Source of the DNA: Nephrocerus scutellatus
Lineage: Eukaryota; Arthropoda; Insecta; Diptera; Pipunculidae
Length of the DNA stretch: 64,000 bases
Direction: 5' to 3'
Assembly (NCBI GenBank): GCA_947095585.1
Contig: OX352761.1
Span: 39,320,760 to 39,384,759 of the forward strand
Below, piece by piece: positions 54,763 to 64,000 of the stretch; the first letter of the stretch is position 1, and each line of letters opens with the position of its first letter. A program made the position numbers and the translations under genes. The notes under the pieces are model-generated. The model saw only the letters and a program-made list of their open reading frames with translations, made no database searches and was not told where the DNA came from.

Positions 54763-56267
54763 TCCTATGGATTAAATAAAAGAAATCAATGAGTAAAAGT
54801 AATCATAAAAGGTAAAAAAAACACGGAGATCATGATGTCGTATTACACTTGCTGTAAATTCATATAGCTTTCCTAATATTCCCTATCCTGGCTTTATCGA
54901 AAATGAAAATATGAAGTCTCATAGCCGTTCAAAATTTTACAAACACTCGAAGTGTATTCATGCTGTACGGTTATAGCTGTCTGGGCAACATTCAAACAAA
55001 CGTTTGTGCTTTCGTAAACTGTCGCATAACTGTACTATTTCATTTCCTTGAAATTATTAGCTGGCAAGGTACTGTCCATTTGCAAATATGCTTTCCAAAT
55101 TATTATCTTGAATTCCAGCTCATGTGGATATTCAAACTTTCTGCTTTAGTCGCTATTCCACCCCTAAAATGTACGCATGTTGAGCTGTACAGACGACTGT
55201 TCTGCTCATGAAAATACGCAAAAACAAAACACAGACAATCGCATGTCGTATTATGCAGACGGCCGTCGCATACGCAAAAAAGTAAATAATGCTGCGCATC
55301 GTGCGCAGAAGTCTAGACTGAAAATTTACTTTGTAACCACAACAATATTGCGATCATTCCCGTTAACTGTCTGGGTTAAAAAAATGCGCACTAGAAAGAG
55401 ACCCACTAAGCCTTCAACAAATGTAACTACGCAAAAAAAAAATATAAAAATTATTGCGTTGCCCGCTGTAGATTTATTTTAATATGCGCAACTATACAAA
55501 CGCTATATTACTTCACTTTCCACAATTATAATAAGCGTAACTTACTTGATATTTTTCCTGGCAGAAAATCAAAATGGAAAGAAAAAAAGGAAACACTTGT
55601 ATTGTAATTCTCCTCGATTTTGTCGCTTCAACACATAAAACACAAATGTGTAGATCAAACCATTCTCCAACAAAATTTTACTTACGGCTGTATGCTGTCC
55701 ACGGATAATACTATCTGCCTCACTCGCACACAATATCCTCTTACGCTGTCCTCATACCCTGTCATTGAAATCATGTTTGGTTTTGTCCTTCCGATCTACA
55801 GTGGTTGTCTGCTTGAGAAAAAGGAAACACTTTTAATTCTCCTCGATGTTGTCGCTTCAACACATAAAACACAAATGTGTAGATCAAACCATTCTCCAAC
55901 AACATTTTACTTACGTCTGTCTGGTGTCCACGGATAATATTATCTGCCTCACTCGCACACACTATCCTCTTACGCTGTTCTCATACCCTGTCATTGAAAT
56001 CATGTTTGGTTTTGTCCTTCCGATCTACAGTGGTTGTGTGCTATCACACTAATTGCGTTCTTTCGTCTGGTCGTCTGCCTGCGTGTACTATGACTGTATG
56101 CAGCACTCTAGCATTGATGAATGGAATTCCATGAATCTCTATATGCACACGGCGCACAAATCACACTTTCACTAATTACTCTTCCGTATGCTTACACTTT
56201 CCACTAATTAACTAAACCGTGTAATATCCATAGGTCGCTATCTCTATCCGGCTCGACATGAACCAAA
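54763..56267 (-). other. BEL-A leader between 5' LTR and gag, with 229-bp tandem repeat
   Basis: 1.5 kb between gag and LTR 4, unusually long. A PBS-like TGGTTCATGTCGAGCCGGA (minus strand, 56265-56247) lies two nt from the LTR; its 'TCGAGCCGGA' resembles the complement of a tRNA-Tyr 3' half (inference). Two 229-bp tandem units ('tgtcgcttcaacacataaaa' at 55621 and 55850) each contain 'tacttacg' and 'ctgtccacggataata'. A frame at 55177-55482 (plus strand) is Lys/Arg-rich with no recognised domain and is not called. On the plus strand 'gctgt' words are frequent throughout BEL-A. Confidence 0.6.
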
Positions 56268-56604
56268 TGTTTAGGGACAAAAAAAAGATAATTAAATAAA
56301 AAGACCGAGATGTTTATTTGGGAAAAAGATATTGTCTTAAAAAACCCAATTTATTTGCTAGCAGCTGTCCGGCTGTCCAGCTATCTCTTCGAAAGTGCGA
56401 TTACAACTGAACTCGTCAAAGCTAACAATAATTTTAGTCACTGTCGTGCGCGTAGTAGCAGACAGCAACTAAGAGACTTAAGTACTAAAAGAGAGTTATA
56501 TGCGTTATGATATAAAGAGAGTTATGCGTCATAATATTAAGTACCAATACCAACTCGTATAGGATCGAATATAAAGTTGACTTGTATTCGTCCAATACGA
56601 TACA
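56268..56604 (-). repeat. BEL-A LTR 4 (5' LTR)
   Basis: 337 bp, 'tgtttagggac' to 'ccaatacgataca', followed by aaaat (56605-56609), which matches the base run before LTRs 1 and 3. Beyond it the LOA LINE resumes. Confidence 0.87.
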
Positions 56605-56609
56605 AAAAT

Positions 56610-58041
56610 AATTCAGATAAACCTTCACTATAGGTGTATAAGGCTGACATATATTCCTAGGGCTTCGAAGGAAGTCAAGTTAGTTTTTATACCGAAGGCT
56701 GGAAAAATCTCACATGGCTACAAAATAGACCTGAGACCTATAACTCTATCATCCTTTCTTCTGAAAACTCTGGAAAGACTGATAGATGTTCATATAAGGG
56801 CCAAGGTAAAACCTAGCAGTTGGGCAAAGTCCCAACATGCTTACTGCAAGGGGAATTCTGTGGACACAGCCTTACACACCTTAGTAAGCACAATTGAGAA
56901 ATCAATATACTCCCAGGAGTATACACTTGTAGCATTCTTGGACATCAAGGGTGCGTTTAATAATGTTAAAACGGAGACAATCTGTAAAGGACTGTCAGAC
57001 CTAGAGGTGGGCTACCCTATAAGCAAACTAATTAATCATATGCTTCTAGGCAAGATTATTAGTGCGGAGCTGAGAGGTTCCATCTTAAAGCGGCAGGCGT
57101 GTGGAGGTGTGTTATCCCCTCTCATCTGGAATATAGTAATCAACGAATTACTGTTGAAACTGAAAGGAGAGGGAATAAAAGTGGTAGCGTATGCTGATGA
57201 TGTAGTGTTAGCTGTCCCAGAGAAGTACCTCAGAACGATTAAGGAGGTTATGCAAAATGCACTCTTATTCTTTAAAGAATGGGCAAATAAAAGCGGTCTG
57301 GGAGTCCTTTTCACCAGGAAATATAAAATTCCAACAGTTGATCTGCAAACACTAAATGGTACCCCCTTAGTTTTTCCTGATAAAGCATGATTTCTTGGGA
57401 CAATCTTAGAAGGTACAAAGAGCGGCCTGTATGCTTATAAGCGAGGCGCTGAGATCTACACCAAGTCGCGCTCTAGATATATTTGGCAAACAGAACACCA
57501 GTGTTAAGCTTTCAAAAAGGTTTTCGGACAACAATACCCTCCAAAGAAGACTGGAAGAGTGGATCCGTAACCGATAATGAAACAATACAGTTTTTCACGG
57601 ATGGCTCTAAGCTAGACGGTAAAGTAGGAGCAGGAGTCTTCTGTGACAAGCTAAAAGTAAGCATCTCTGTCCGTCTACCTGATCGCTGCAGCGTATACCA
57701 GACTGGCGTGATAGCGATTGAAGAGGTTATGAGTTTGCTGAAGCATAATGTACTATCTTCAAAGAAGATTATCAATTATGTGAACAGTCAGGAGGCCATA
57801 AAATCGTTTGAGGCGGTCTTGCTGAAATCTAAGGTGGCGTTGAGCTGTCACTCCTCTCTTAACGAGAGCTGTACTTGAAGCGCTCAACTGCGCTTATTTC
57901 CCTACAAAGACGTGAACTAAGAACGGTTGTCGGGATAATGACAGGACACTGCCTTCTTAGGAAACACGCGGTTCTGTGGTAACACAAAGGACCGCGAATG
58001 GTCTAACTGAGCATTAGCTGCCACCGCAACCTAACCTAACC
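56610..58041 (+). pseudogene. LOA-type LINE: RT and RNase H (right portion)
   Basis: RT from about 56660: KLVFIPKAGK and LRPITLSSFLLKTLERLID. The frame 56860-57390 (176 aa) then carries AFLDIKGAFNNV (first catalytic Asp), 'GGVLSPLIWNIVINELL' and intact YADDVVL (about 57190). A frameshift at ~57388 leads into RNase H (57483-57878) with FFTDGSKLDGKVGAGVF. The C-terminal 'RRELRTVVGIMTGHC' lies in another frame at ~57910. It ends in (cctaa)n at 58029-58041, followed by the 11-bp TSD. RT is well preserved. With the left portion it totals only about 2.6 kb, so endonuclease sequence was lost by internal deletion. Confidence 0.82.
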
Positions 58042-58052
58042 TATACTCCTTA
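58042..58052. repeat. TSD of LOA LINE, right copy
   Basis: tatactcctta, identical to 30812-30822. Confidence 0.85.
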
Positions 58053-58131
58053 CATTTAAAAAAATATGAAAATAAAAATTACATTTTCAGTTTAAATAAA
58101 AATAATTGACTTCAAAAAGGAACATATTTTT

Positions 58132-58387
58132 TGTATCACAGTTTTGAAGAGAAACAAAATTGTTTAAACAATATGTAATTATATTTTTATTTCAACTTAT
58201 ACAAGGTTTGCCGACACAAATGTGCTTACACAATAAAGTAGAAACTTCGACTGCGTCTTTTCTTTATACAACACAAAATTATAGAGAGAAAAGAAAGAAA
58301 GAGATAACAATAATTAACGTGAAGTAAATTAGTGTTGCCGCATTAACATTGTACGTTACAAATTCAAATTAATTTATACATTCCACA
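58132..58387 (-). repeat. Copia 3' LTR
   Basis: 256 bp; on the minus strand TGTGGAATGTATAAATT to GTGATACA. Preceded on the minus strand by the purine-rich 'aagttaagtgggag', the likely polypurine tract (about 58388-58402). Confidence 0.88.
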
Positions 58388-60246
58388 CTCCCACTTAACT
58401 TGAAGTTTAATTCCCATCCCAAGTCGATGAGCATTATGTTTACTTTGAGGTAACCCTTTTGTTAAAACATCTGCTGTCATCCTTTCTGAAGGTAGATACG
58501 ATATTTGTACATCTGATGCCTCTATCCTCTCACGTACAAAATTATGTCTTACGTCGATATGTTTGGTCCTAGCACGATACACATCATTCTTGGTCAAAAT
58601 GTTTGCATTCACATTATCACAAAATATTTTAATAGTATTATTTACTCCAAACTCATCATTTAATTTTCTAATCCACATAGCCTCTTGCGTGGTTGCCGAC
58701 ACAGCCATGTATTCAGCCTCCGTCGTCGATAATGCAACGGTTTGTTGCTTTCTTGTTGACCATGTTATAGCGCCACCGCATTTAACAAACACATAACCAG
58801 TTACTGATTTACGTCCATCAGTGTCACTAGCCCAATCAGAATCACTATAACCAATAACTTCAGTGTGATTTGATTTACAATACTACAGCTTCGCAGACAT
58901 TGTTCCCTTTAGATATCTAAAGATACGTGTAACCGCATTCCAATGTTGTCTATCCGGCTCATTTGAATATCGACTAACCAAACTCACTGCACATGAAATG
59001 TCTGGTCTAGAACCTTGTGCTGCATATAACAAACATCCTACAGCTTCCTCGCATGGTACGTTCCTTATCTCTTCGATTTCATCGGTTGTTTCTGGTGACA
59101 TTGATTTATCCAATTTCACATTGATATCAACGGGAGTCATAACAGGATTACTGTTAGCAATATTAAATCGGTCCAAGATTTTGTTAATATAGTCCTCTTG
59201 ATCCAACCATAAAACACCATTGTCACGATCTCTTGTTACACGAAAACCCAATATTGATTTGACATCTCCAATGTCTTTCATTCAGAACCGACTTGAAAGA
59301 TTCATTTTCAACGTTTTACTTATACTCTTATCTTCACTGAAGATAAGTATGTCATCTACGTAGACTGCTACTATTAATTTCGTCTTCTTGTCCCATTTAA
59401 AATAGATACACGGGTCCGCCTTTGATCGTATCAATCCAAGGTCTTTTAATGCCTTTTTTTTGGTTCCAAGCCCGTCCGGCTTGCTTAAGTCCGTAAATTG
59501 CTTTATTTAATTTACAAACTTTACCAGTTTGATCATCATATTATTGTGGTTGATACAACAAAATATTTTCTTTCAACTCTCCTCTAAGAAATGGCGTCAA
59601 AGCGTCTATCTGTTCTATATGCATATTGTGCTCTACTGCCATTGCCAACAAATAACGAATGGAGTTATTTTTAACCACAGGTGCATAGGTTTCCTGATAA
59701 TCAACCCCATAGCGTTGAGCACAACCTTTTATCACTAACCGAGCTTTGTAATGAATACTGCCATCCATCCAGGTGATGTTTTGTTTTAAACACCCACTTT
59801 GACTGAATTTGTTTTGACTTTAAGGGAGCATCTACTAATGTCCATGTTCTGTTTTCGTTGATTGAGGTCATCTCTTCATCCATTGCCTTTTTCCAAAACA
59901 CCGCGTCTCCTCGACTTAACGCATCCTCTACAGTGATTGGATCTTCTGATCCAAGCATTTCGACAGAATAAATAAAATCATCCATTTTATTTAGTTTGGG
60001 GTCACGGCTTGAACATCTTAAAACTTCATTTCGTGTAACCGTTTCATCGGGTATATAGTCATCATCATCGTATTCTACTCTCGGGTTTGATTCTATTGAA
60101 GATAAATACTCCTGTGATTTATTTAACTCACCATCACCTTCGAGGTTTTCATCAACATCGTTTTGATCAATACTGTTACGGATCGATTTCTCCCACTGTA
60201 GTAATAATTTCCTTTGAATCTGTATCACCAGTCTCATCGATGTCAT
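58364..60246 (-). pseudogene. Copia RT and RNase H
   Basis: From 60246 down. The RT N-terminus has 'WKKAMDEEMTSINENRTWTL' and 'SKWVFKTKHH', with a frame change at ~59770. Next come 'YKARLVIKGCAQRYGVDYQE' and 'ALTPFLRGELKE', where the usual DV.TAFL block reads DALTPFL. A stop lies before the 'KLNKAIYGLKQAGRAWN' block, then YVDD near 59360 in another frame. 'MKDIGDVKSILGFRV' follows (58883-59281). RNase H: GYSDSDWASDTDGRKS, 'TTEAEYMAVS' and 'TKHIDVRHNFVRE'. Almost all family blocks are recognisable but at least four frame breaks are present. Confidence 0.9.
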
Positions 60247-60988
60247 TTACCATCGGCATAAAAACGGTGTCATTCAATTGTTTATAAAACAATGAAGAAC
60301 TGTTCTTTCGATTTGACTCATAGAACACTGCTTCTCTGGTTACACTTATTTCACCGGTGTGAATATTATAGACTCGATAACCCTTTTGGGTGTCACCGTA
60401 CCCGACCAATTTGTGTTGCTCAGCCACCTCGTCAAATTTCTTCCTTTTATGCTTTGGTATGTGAATCATAGTCTTTGAACCAAATACTCTTAGAAATTTT
60501 AAATTCACATCTTTCACAGTCCATAATTGCTCTGGTATTCCACCATTTAAAGATGATTTTGGACTACGATTTATTAGATATACAGCAGTGTTCCCTGCTT
60601 CAGCCCAGAAACTTTTTGGTAATTCCATATCGAATAGCATGCACCGTGCTTTTTCTACGATCGTTCGATTCATTCGTTCTACTAATGCATTTTGTTGTGG
60701 ATTATATGGTATGCTCGTCTCATGTTTAATACCACACTTACTTAAAAAAATTTCAAATTCGTTACTGCAGAATTCACCACCATTATCCAAACGAAACACT
60801 TTAATTTTGCTGCCAGTTTCATTTTCCACAAGAGCCTTGAATTTATTGAAAACTGAATAAGCTTCACTTTTCCTTTTAAGGAAATAAACAAACGCTTTAT
60901 GTGTGTAGTCATCTACTAGCACGAAGAAATATCTTGAACCACCCAACGATTCGCATTCGACTGGACCACACAAATCACCATGTAACAA
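60176..60988 (-). pseudogene. Copia integrase
   Basis: A 270-aa open stretch on the minus strand. Catalytic D-D-E: HGDLCGPVE, FRLDNGGEF and NALVERMNRT. The following 'FWAEAGNTAVYLINRSP' and 'FGSKTMIHIPKHKRKKFDEV' are typical of copia integrases (GKGY-equivalent region). The zinc-binding part lies upstream (61088-61130) behind a frameshift. This is the best-preserved domain of the element. Confidence 0.92.
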
Positions 60989-61087
60989 TTCTAGTTTTTC
61001 ATTGGATACTGTTGTGGATGACGGAAATAGATTTATATGCTGTTTACCTCGTAAACAAATTTAACATTTATTATCACTAATGGAACA

Positions 61088-62296
61088 TTAAAACATTTGT
61101 TGAAGATATTTGTAGTTTGTATGCCACATTCTTCGATTCCACAAATCAGAATCAACAACTAGAAACGCAGTATCACCTTTTTTTGTTTTTGACATATCCA
61201 ATTTATATAAATCTCCTTCTAGTTTAGCTGTAGCGATCAGGTGATTTGTTTCGTTTTCGAAAATTTTACAACTACTGTTGTCAAACACCAACTTTTTTCC
61301 ATGTCTTGCAATTTGACTGACCGATAACAAATTTGCACTTAAATCAGGAACATGAATGACATTTACATCTACAATTTTATTCCGTTTGTTGACACTAATT
61401 TCCAATTCACATTTTACGACCCCATCGACCAATAATGTTTGGTTATTGGCTACACGAATAACTCTATCTGACGATTCCGACAAGAAAGATAAATACTCCC
61501 TGGTATTTGTCATGTGAGCCGATGCACAAGAATCGATAATCCATTCATTTGATTTCAATTCACTTGCCGTAAGTACTGACAATAATGTACTCTTATTTCC
61601 AAACGATTGTTTTTGGCTTGTACATTTATTCGGAAAATGGCCCAACTCGTTATATTTGTAACAACGAAGTCTCTTCTTCTTTTTTTGTTTTGCTGTGCTG
61701 TCAATGACTTAGTTTCTTTAGCAATGTGTTCTGTCCCTTCTTGCAATAATTTTGACTTTACATGCTCACCGGTTATACGAGTACCGGAACTTTCCATAGC
61801 CATTATCATTGGTTTAAACCTGTCCGGTAAACCAGCCAACAAGAATGTACCAGTCCATTCCTCCGAAATTTCAAACTTGTTGTCATTCAACATTTGCACT
61901 ATTGTTTCAATTGTACCGACACATTCCTCCATGGATTTACACTCAACTAACTTTGTTGTGATCAACTTTCTCATTAACGTTACCCGTCGAGATAATCCAT
62001 CATCTTGAAAAACTGATTTTAGTTTATCCCAGACTTGTTTAGATGTATCGAGATTACGAATATGTACAGATATGTTTGATTGCACACACATGATTAATTT
62101 CGCCTTTGCCTTGACATCCGCTTCAATAAGTTTTTTCTTTTCAGGTTCAGCAATTCCAACCGCATTTTTCAGCGGGATTTTCAATACATGCCCAAAATCC
62201 CTCTTGTTGTAAATACGCTTTCATTGCAAATTCCCAATTATTGTATTTCTCTCGTCCAACCAATTTTTCAATTGGTACCATCGACGAAGACGCCAT
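61088..62296 (-). pseudogene. Copia gag and protease
   Basis: ATG at 62296 (MASSSMVPIEKLVGREKYNN). The frame breaks near 62180 and resumes as 61555-62184 with 'NLDTSKQVWDKLKSVF' and 'LLAGLPDRFKPMIMAM', characteristic of copia gag. The zinc knuckle at ~61640 reads CYKYNELGHFPNKC: its second Cys is Tyr. A frameshift in an A-rich run lies before it. The protease reads WIIDSCASAHMT; the canonical DSGAS Gly is Cys. GAG-pre-integrase follows ('LWNRRMWHTNYKYLQQ'). Confidence 0.9.
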
Positions 62297-62365
62297 TTTA
62301 TTTTATGATACAACAATTTACAATTTACTTTACTATACTATATACAATTTATGTTTCAAAGTGAT

Positions 62366-62379
62366 CTGGGCCCATAACC
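62366..62379 (-). promoter_or_regulatory. Copia primer-binding site
   Basis: The minus strand reads GGTTATGGGCCCAG a few nt inside the 5' LTR. This is the primer-binding sequence used by copia-type elements, which pair with an internal fragment of initiator tRNA-Met. Confidence 0.88.
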
Positions 62380-62382
62380 TTT

Positions 62383-62638
62383 TAAGTCACAGTTTTGAAG
62401 AGAAACAAAATTGTTTAAACAATATGTAATTATATTTTTATTTCAACTTATACAAGGTTTGCCGACACAAATGTGCTTACACAATAAAGTAGAAACTTCG
62501 ACTGCGTCTTTTCTTTATACAACACAAAATTATAGAGAGAGAAGAATGAAAGAAATAACAATAATTAACGTCAAGTAAATTAGTGTTGTCGCATTAGCAT
62601 TGTACATTACAAATTCAAATTAATTTATACATTCAACA
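62383..62638 (-). repeat. Copia 5' LTR
   Basis: 256 bp; minus strand TGTTGAATGTATAAATT to GTGACTTA. The inner end differs from the 3' LTR (GTGATACA). 'acaataaagtag' on the plus strand and 'gagagagaag' are shared. Confidence 0.88.
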
Positions 62639-62643
62639 TTTTT

Positions 62644-63186
62644 CATCTTTTGGTTTTGCAAGATCATGTTTGAAAACAAAACAAAAATTCATAACCTAAA
62701 ATAGTACTAAAATTCATAAACTGCCTTAAAGCTGTTTCTACTTCCTATCAAATGCTGAAATGAATGAATGAAGTTAGCCTTTCAAGTCTGCTAGACTATT
62801 ATCGGAATTGAATTCTTTTTCTTTCAAATTATCCTCATTTTCGCTTCTATCCCACGACAACTGATTCAGCCAGTGTCGTATTTGCTTTTCAGAAGTAAAC
62901 ATGGAAAAATTCTACTCTTACTCTTAGGTAAATAGCTAAAAACAATAAAAAAAACAATTCAAAAAGAACGCGAAAAAATTACCTTAGATACTAATATTCG
63001 CCTACCAGACGAATGGTCCGAACTCGTGAACGTAAGGGCGTAATCCGACGTGCGTCCGAACACAATCTCGAACAGCGCAAAACTGAGTTGGCACGAACAC
63101 GTGCTTTGATATTAACAAGCGATTATAAAATATCGGGAAAAAATCGAATACGTTCCGCCTCAGTGGCGAAAATTAGTATTCTAGTG
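62644..63186 (-). other. piggyBac-like element right end, possible leader exon
   Basis: Minus strand from the terminus at 63186: GC-rich leader-like sequence, a possible 5' splice site 'aaggtaatttttt' near 62985, a T-rich tract and 'tttttag' near 62938, then ATG at about 62902 opening a short frame (MFTSEKQIRHWLNQLSWDRS) that stops near 62780. This resembles a transposase gene start, but no piggyBac domain is recognisable. The plus-strand frame at 63013-63249 is not credible as a gene because it crosses the TIR. Confidence 0.4.
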
Positions 63187-63470
63187 TTAAAACCGCGAAA
63201 AATATTCTGCCGCGCAATATACAGGGTACGGCAATCGAAGTACCACTAAATCAAAAAGCAGTAATTTCGTCATTAATGAATATTTTTATTCAAATCTTTT
63301 AAAGAACGTTAAAATATCAAATTTTATGAAAAAACACTTCCGGTACACTTCTTGATTTACCTTTAGCCCCGATCGATAAAGACTAGCGGGGAACGACCAT
63401 TTGTAGTTATAGCTCCATAAGCCATCACAGAAACAGGCGTTTTTTTGCGAAGAGCAACTCACTTAATTTA
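63187..63470 (-). pseudogene. Tc1/mariner relic B, right piece, internally deleted
   Basis: Starts at TTAA with 'aaccgcgaaaaat' and matches relic A (25867-26000). On the minus strand 63465-63345 reads RKKTPVSVMAYGAITTNGRS and PLVFIDRGLKVNQEVYRK, the central part of a Tc1/mariner transposase ('SVMVWG....G.SPLVF...G.K.N...Y'). This joins directly to 3' UTR sequence ('tttcataaaatttgat'), so the C-terminal third present in relic A is deleted. Confidence 0.75.
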
Positions 63471-63480
63471 TTAATTTATA

Positions 63481-64000
63481 TACGGGGCGATCAATAAACA
63501 CCCGTGTTTGAAAACAGGTGGCGTTGCTGAGGGAAGTTGGTTCACATTACCGTTGTGTACTGACATCTGTTAAACGACACCATGCTAAATTTTAGACTAG
63601 TTCATAGATTAATTTTTATTAGGCAGTCAGTGTATGCCCGATGGGTGCTGCGATTGCTCACAGTGGACAACAAGCGGATACAGCTTTTAATGTCAAAGCA
63701 GTGTTTGGACCTCTATAAGCGAAATTGTCCTCACCTTTGATAAAAGCTGGATACATTGTTATAAGCCCGCAGACCATGCGACAGTCAAAACAATGGGGGT
63801 TTCCTGGTGAACCTGCTTGGAAGAAGGCAAAGACAGTTCCATTAGCAGAAGGAAGATCGAACACGAGGCAATATTTGGGCCGATTCGATTAGAAATTGAA
63901 GGTGACACGACCATAGGCTATGAAAAAAGTGCCTTATAACCACGATAACGCACCAGCAAAGTTATCCCGAATTATTGGATGAACTGCGCTACGAATAACT
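63481..64000 (+). pseudogene. Second mariner relic (plus strand), 5' end to mid transposase
   Basis: 'tacggggcgatcaataaaca' at 63481 may be a mariner TIR. Translated fragments over three frames: SVYARWVLRLLTVDNKR (mariner 'SV.ARWVPR.LT..QK'), FPGEPAWKKAKTVP ('W...GEP.PKKAKT') and YNHDNAPAKLSRII (catalytic 'HHDNAPAH' Asp). Stops and frameshifts in between; inactive. It continues past the window edge. It is a different mariner lineage from relics A and B, judging by its motifs. Confidence 0.75.

Larger units (their letters stand above)
58132..62638 (-). mobile_element. Copia-type LTR retrotransposon (degenerate)
   Basis: 4507 bp, minus strand, 256-bp LTRs at 58132-58387 and 62383-62638, flanked by ttttt on both sides (58127-58131 and 62639-62643). 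Gene order gag, protease, integrase, RT, RNase H is the copia (Ty1) order. Several frameshifts and stops disrupt the single frame. LTRs differ at about ten positions, so it is older than BEL-B. It lies in piggyBac-like sequence, outside the LOA LINE. Confidence 0.92.
30680..63186. mobile_element. piggyBac-like element (32.5 kb with nested insertions)
   Basis: The left terminus CCCTAGAATACTAAT begins at 30680. The right terminus, read inward on the minus strand from 63186, is CACTAGAATACTAAT, differing at one position. Both are abutted by TTAA (30676-30679 and 63187-63190), the piggyBac target. The host sequence on both sides is contiguous in paralogue A at 25838-25915, which contains a single TTAA. 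Removing the LOA LINE and copia leaves about 750 bp of element-own sequence (30680-30811, 58053-58131, 62644-63186), the size of a non-autonomous derivative. No transposase catalytic region is visible. That the two ends belong to one element is an inference from TIRs plus the empty site, and it is strongly supported. Confidence 0.82.

Noticed and set aside
55177..55482. 101-codon Lys/Arg-rich open frame in the BEL-A leader
   Set aside because: No recognisable similarity, opposite strand to the element's genes, and no promoter or conservation evidence available here.
58029..58041. Telomeric (CCTAA)n repeat
   Set aside because: Only two to three units, directly followed by the LINE's target-site duplication. 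It is the 3' tail of the LOA LINE.
63013..63249. 78-codon plus-strand frame (MVRTRERKGV...)
   Set aside because: It runs across the piggyBac-like TIR and TTAA into mariner sequence, so it cannot be an ancient gene. It is better explained as leader sequence read on the wrong strand.

Overview
The window looks like eukaryotic heterochromatin, most likely from an insect and probably a fly. It has AT-rich satellite DNA, BEL/Pao and copia LTR retrotransposons, LOA-, CR1- and jockey-type LINEs, Tc1/mariner and piggyBac-like DNA transposons and a tRNA-derived SINE. The species cannot be named from sequence alone. I see no host protein gene, rRNA gene, CRISPR array or prokaryotic signal. Every long open frame is either a transposon protein or an artefact of low-complexity satellite.

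Layout. 1-2940 is a 150-bp satellite (Sat150) read forward. 2945-5340 is an interruption holding a jockey-like LINE relic, a GC-rich minisatellite element and unassigned DNA. 5343-6790 is Sat150 again on the opposite strand, built of two alternating monomer types. 6790-7560 is a mosaic border leading into an ~11 kb array of a 277-bp satellite (Sat277, to about 18440) with several nested levels of higher-order repeat. 18529-30640 is a patchwork of dead LINEs (two copies of one LOA-like plus jockey-like composite, the first split by a CR1-like LINE), a long-armed foldback MITE, further minisatellite-element copies, a mariner relic and a SINE with clear target-site duplications.

30646-63470 is the most interesting part: a Russian-doll nest resolved by target-site duplications. 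A Tc1/mariner relic is split at TTAA by a piggyBac-like element (TIRs at 30680 and 63186). A paralogue of the empty site is preserved at 25838-25900. The piggyBac-like element contains a LOA-type LINE (11-bp TSD at 30812-30822 and 58042-58052) and, separately, a copia element (58132-62638, TSD ttttt). The LOA LINE is split by a minus-strand BEL/Pao element (family A, TSD aaaat). That insertion has since been segmentally duplicated, so the LOA-ORF1/BEL-LTR junction occurs three times. The third copy is split by a young, nearly complete BEL/Pao element of a second family (B, 41723-48343, TSD gaagg). The order of events is therefore mariner, piggyBac-like, LOA, BEL-A, tandem duplication, BEL-B; copia entered the piggyBac-like element independently.

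Functionally nothing here forms a pathway with its neighbours; each element carries its own replication genes in varying decay. BEL-B is the only one close to intact: its LTRs differ by one visible indel and its gag-pol frame is broken once, next to the RT core. Exact repeats (1260-bp higher-order unit, 8573-bp offset duplication) could be genuine recent amplification or assembly duplication. Both need long-read confirmation.
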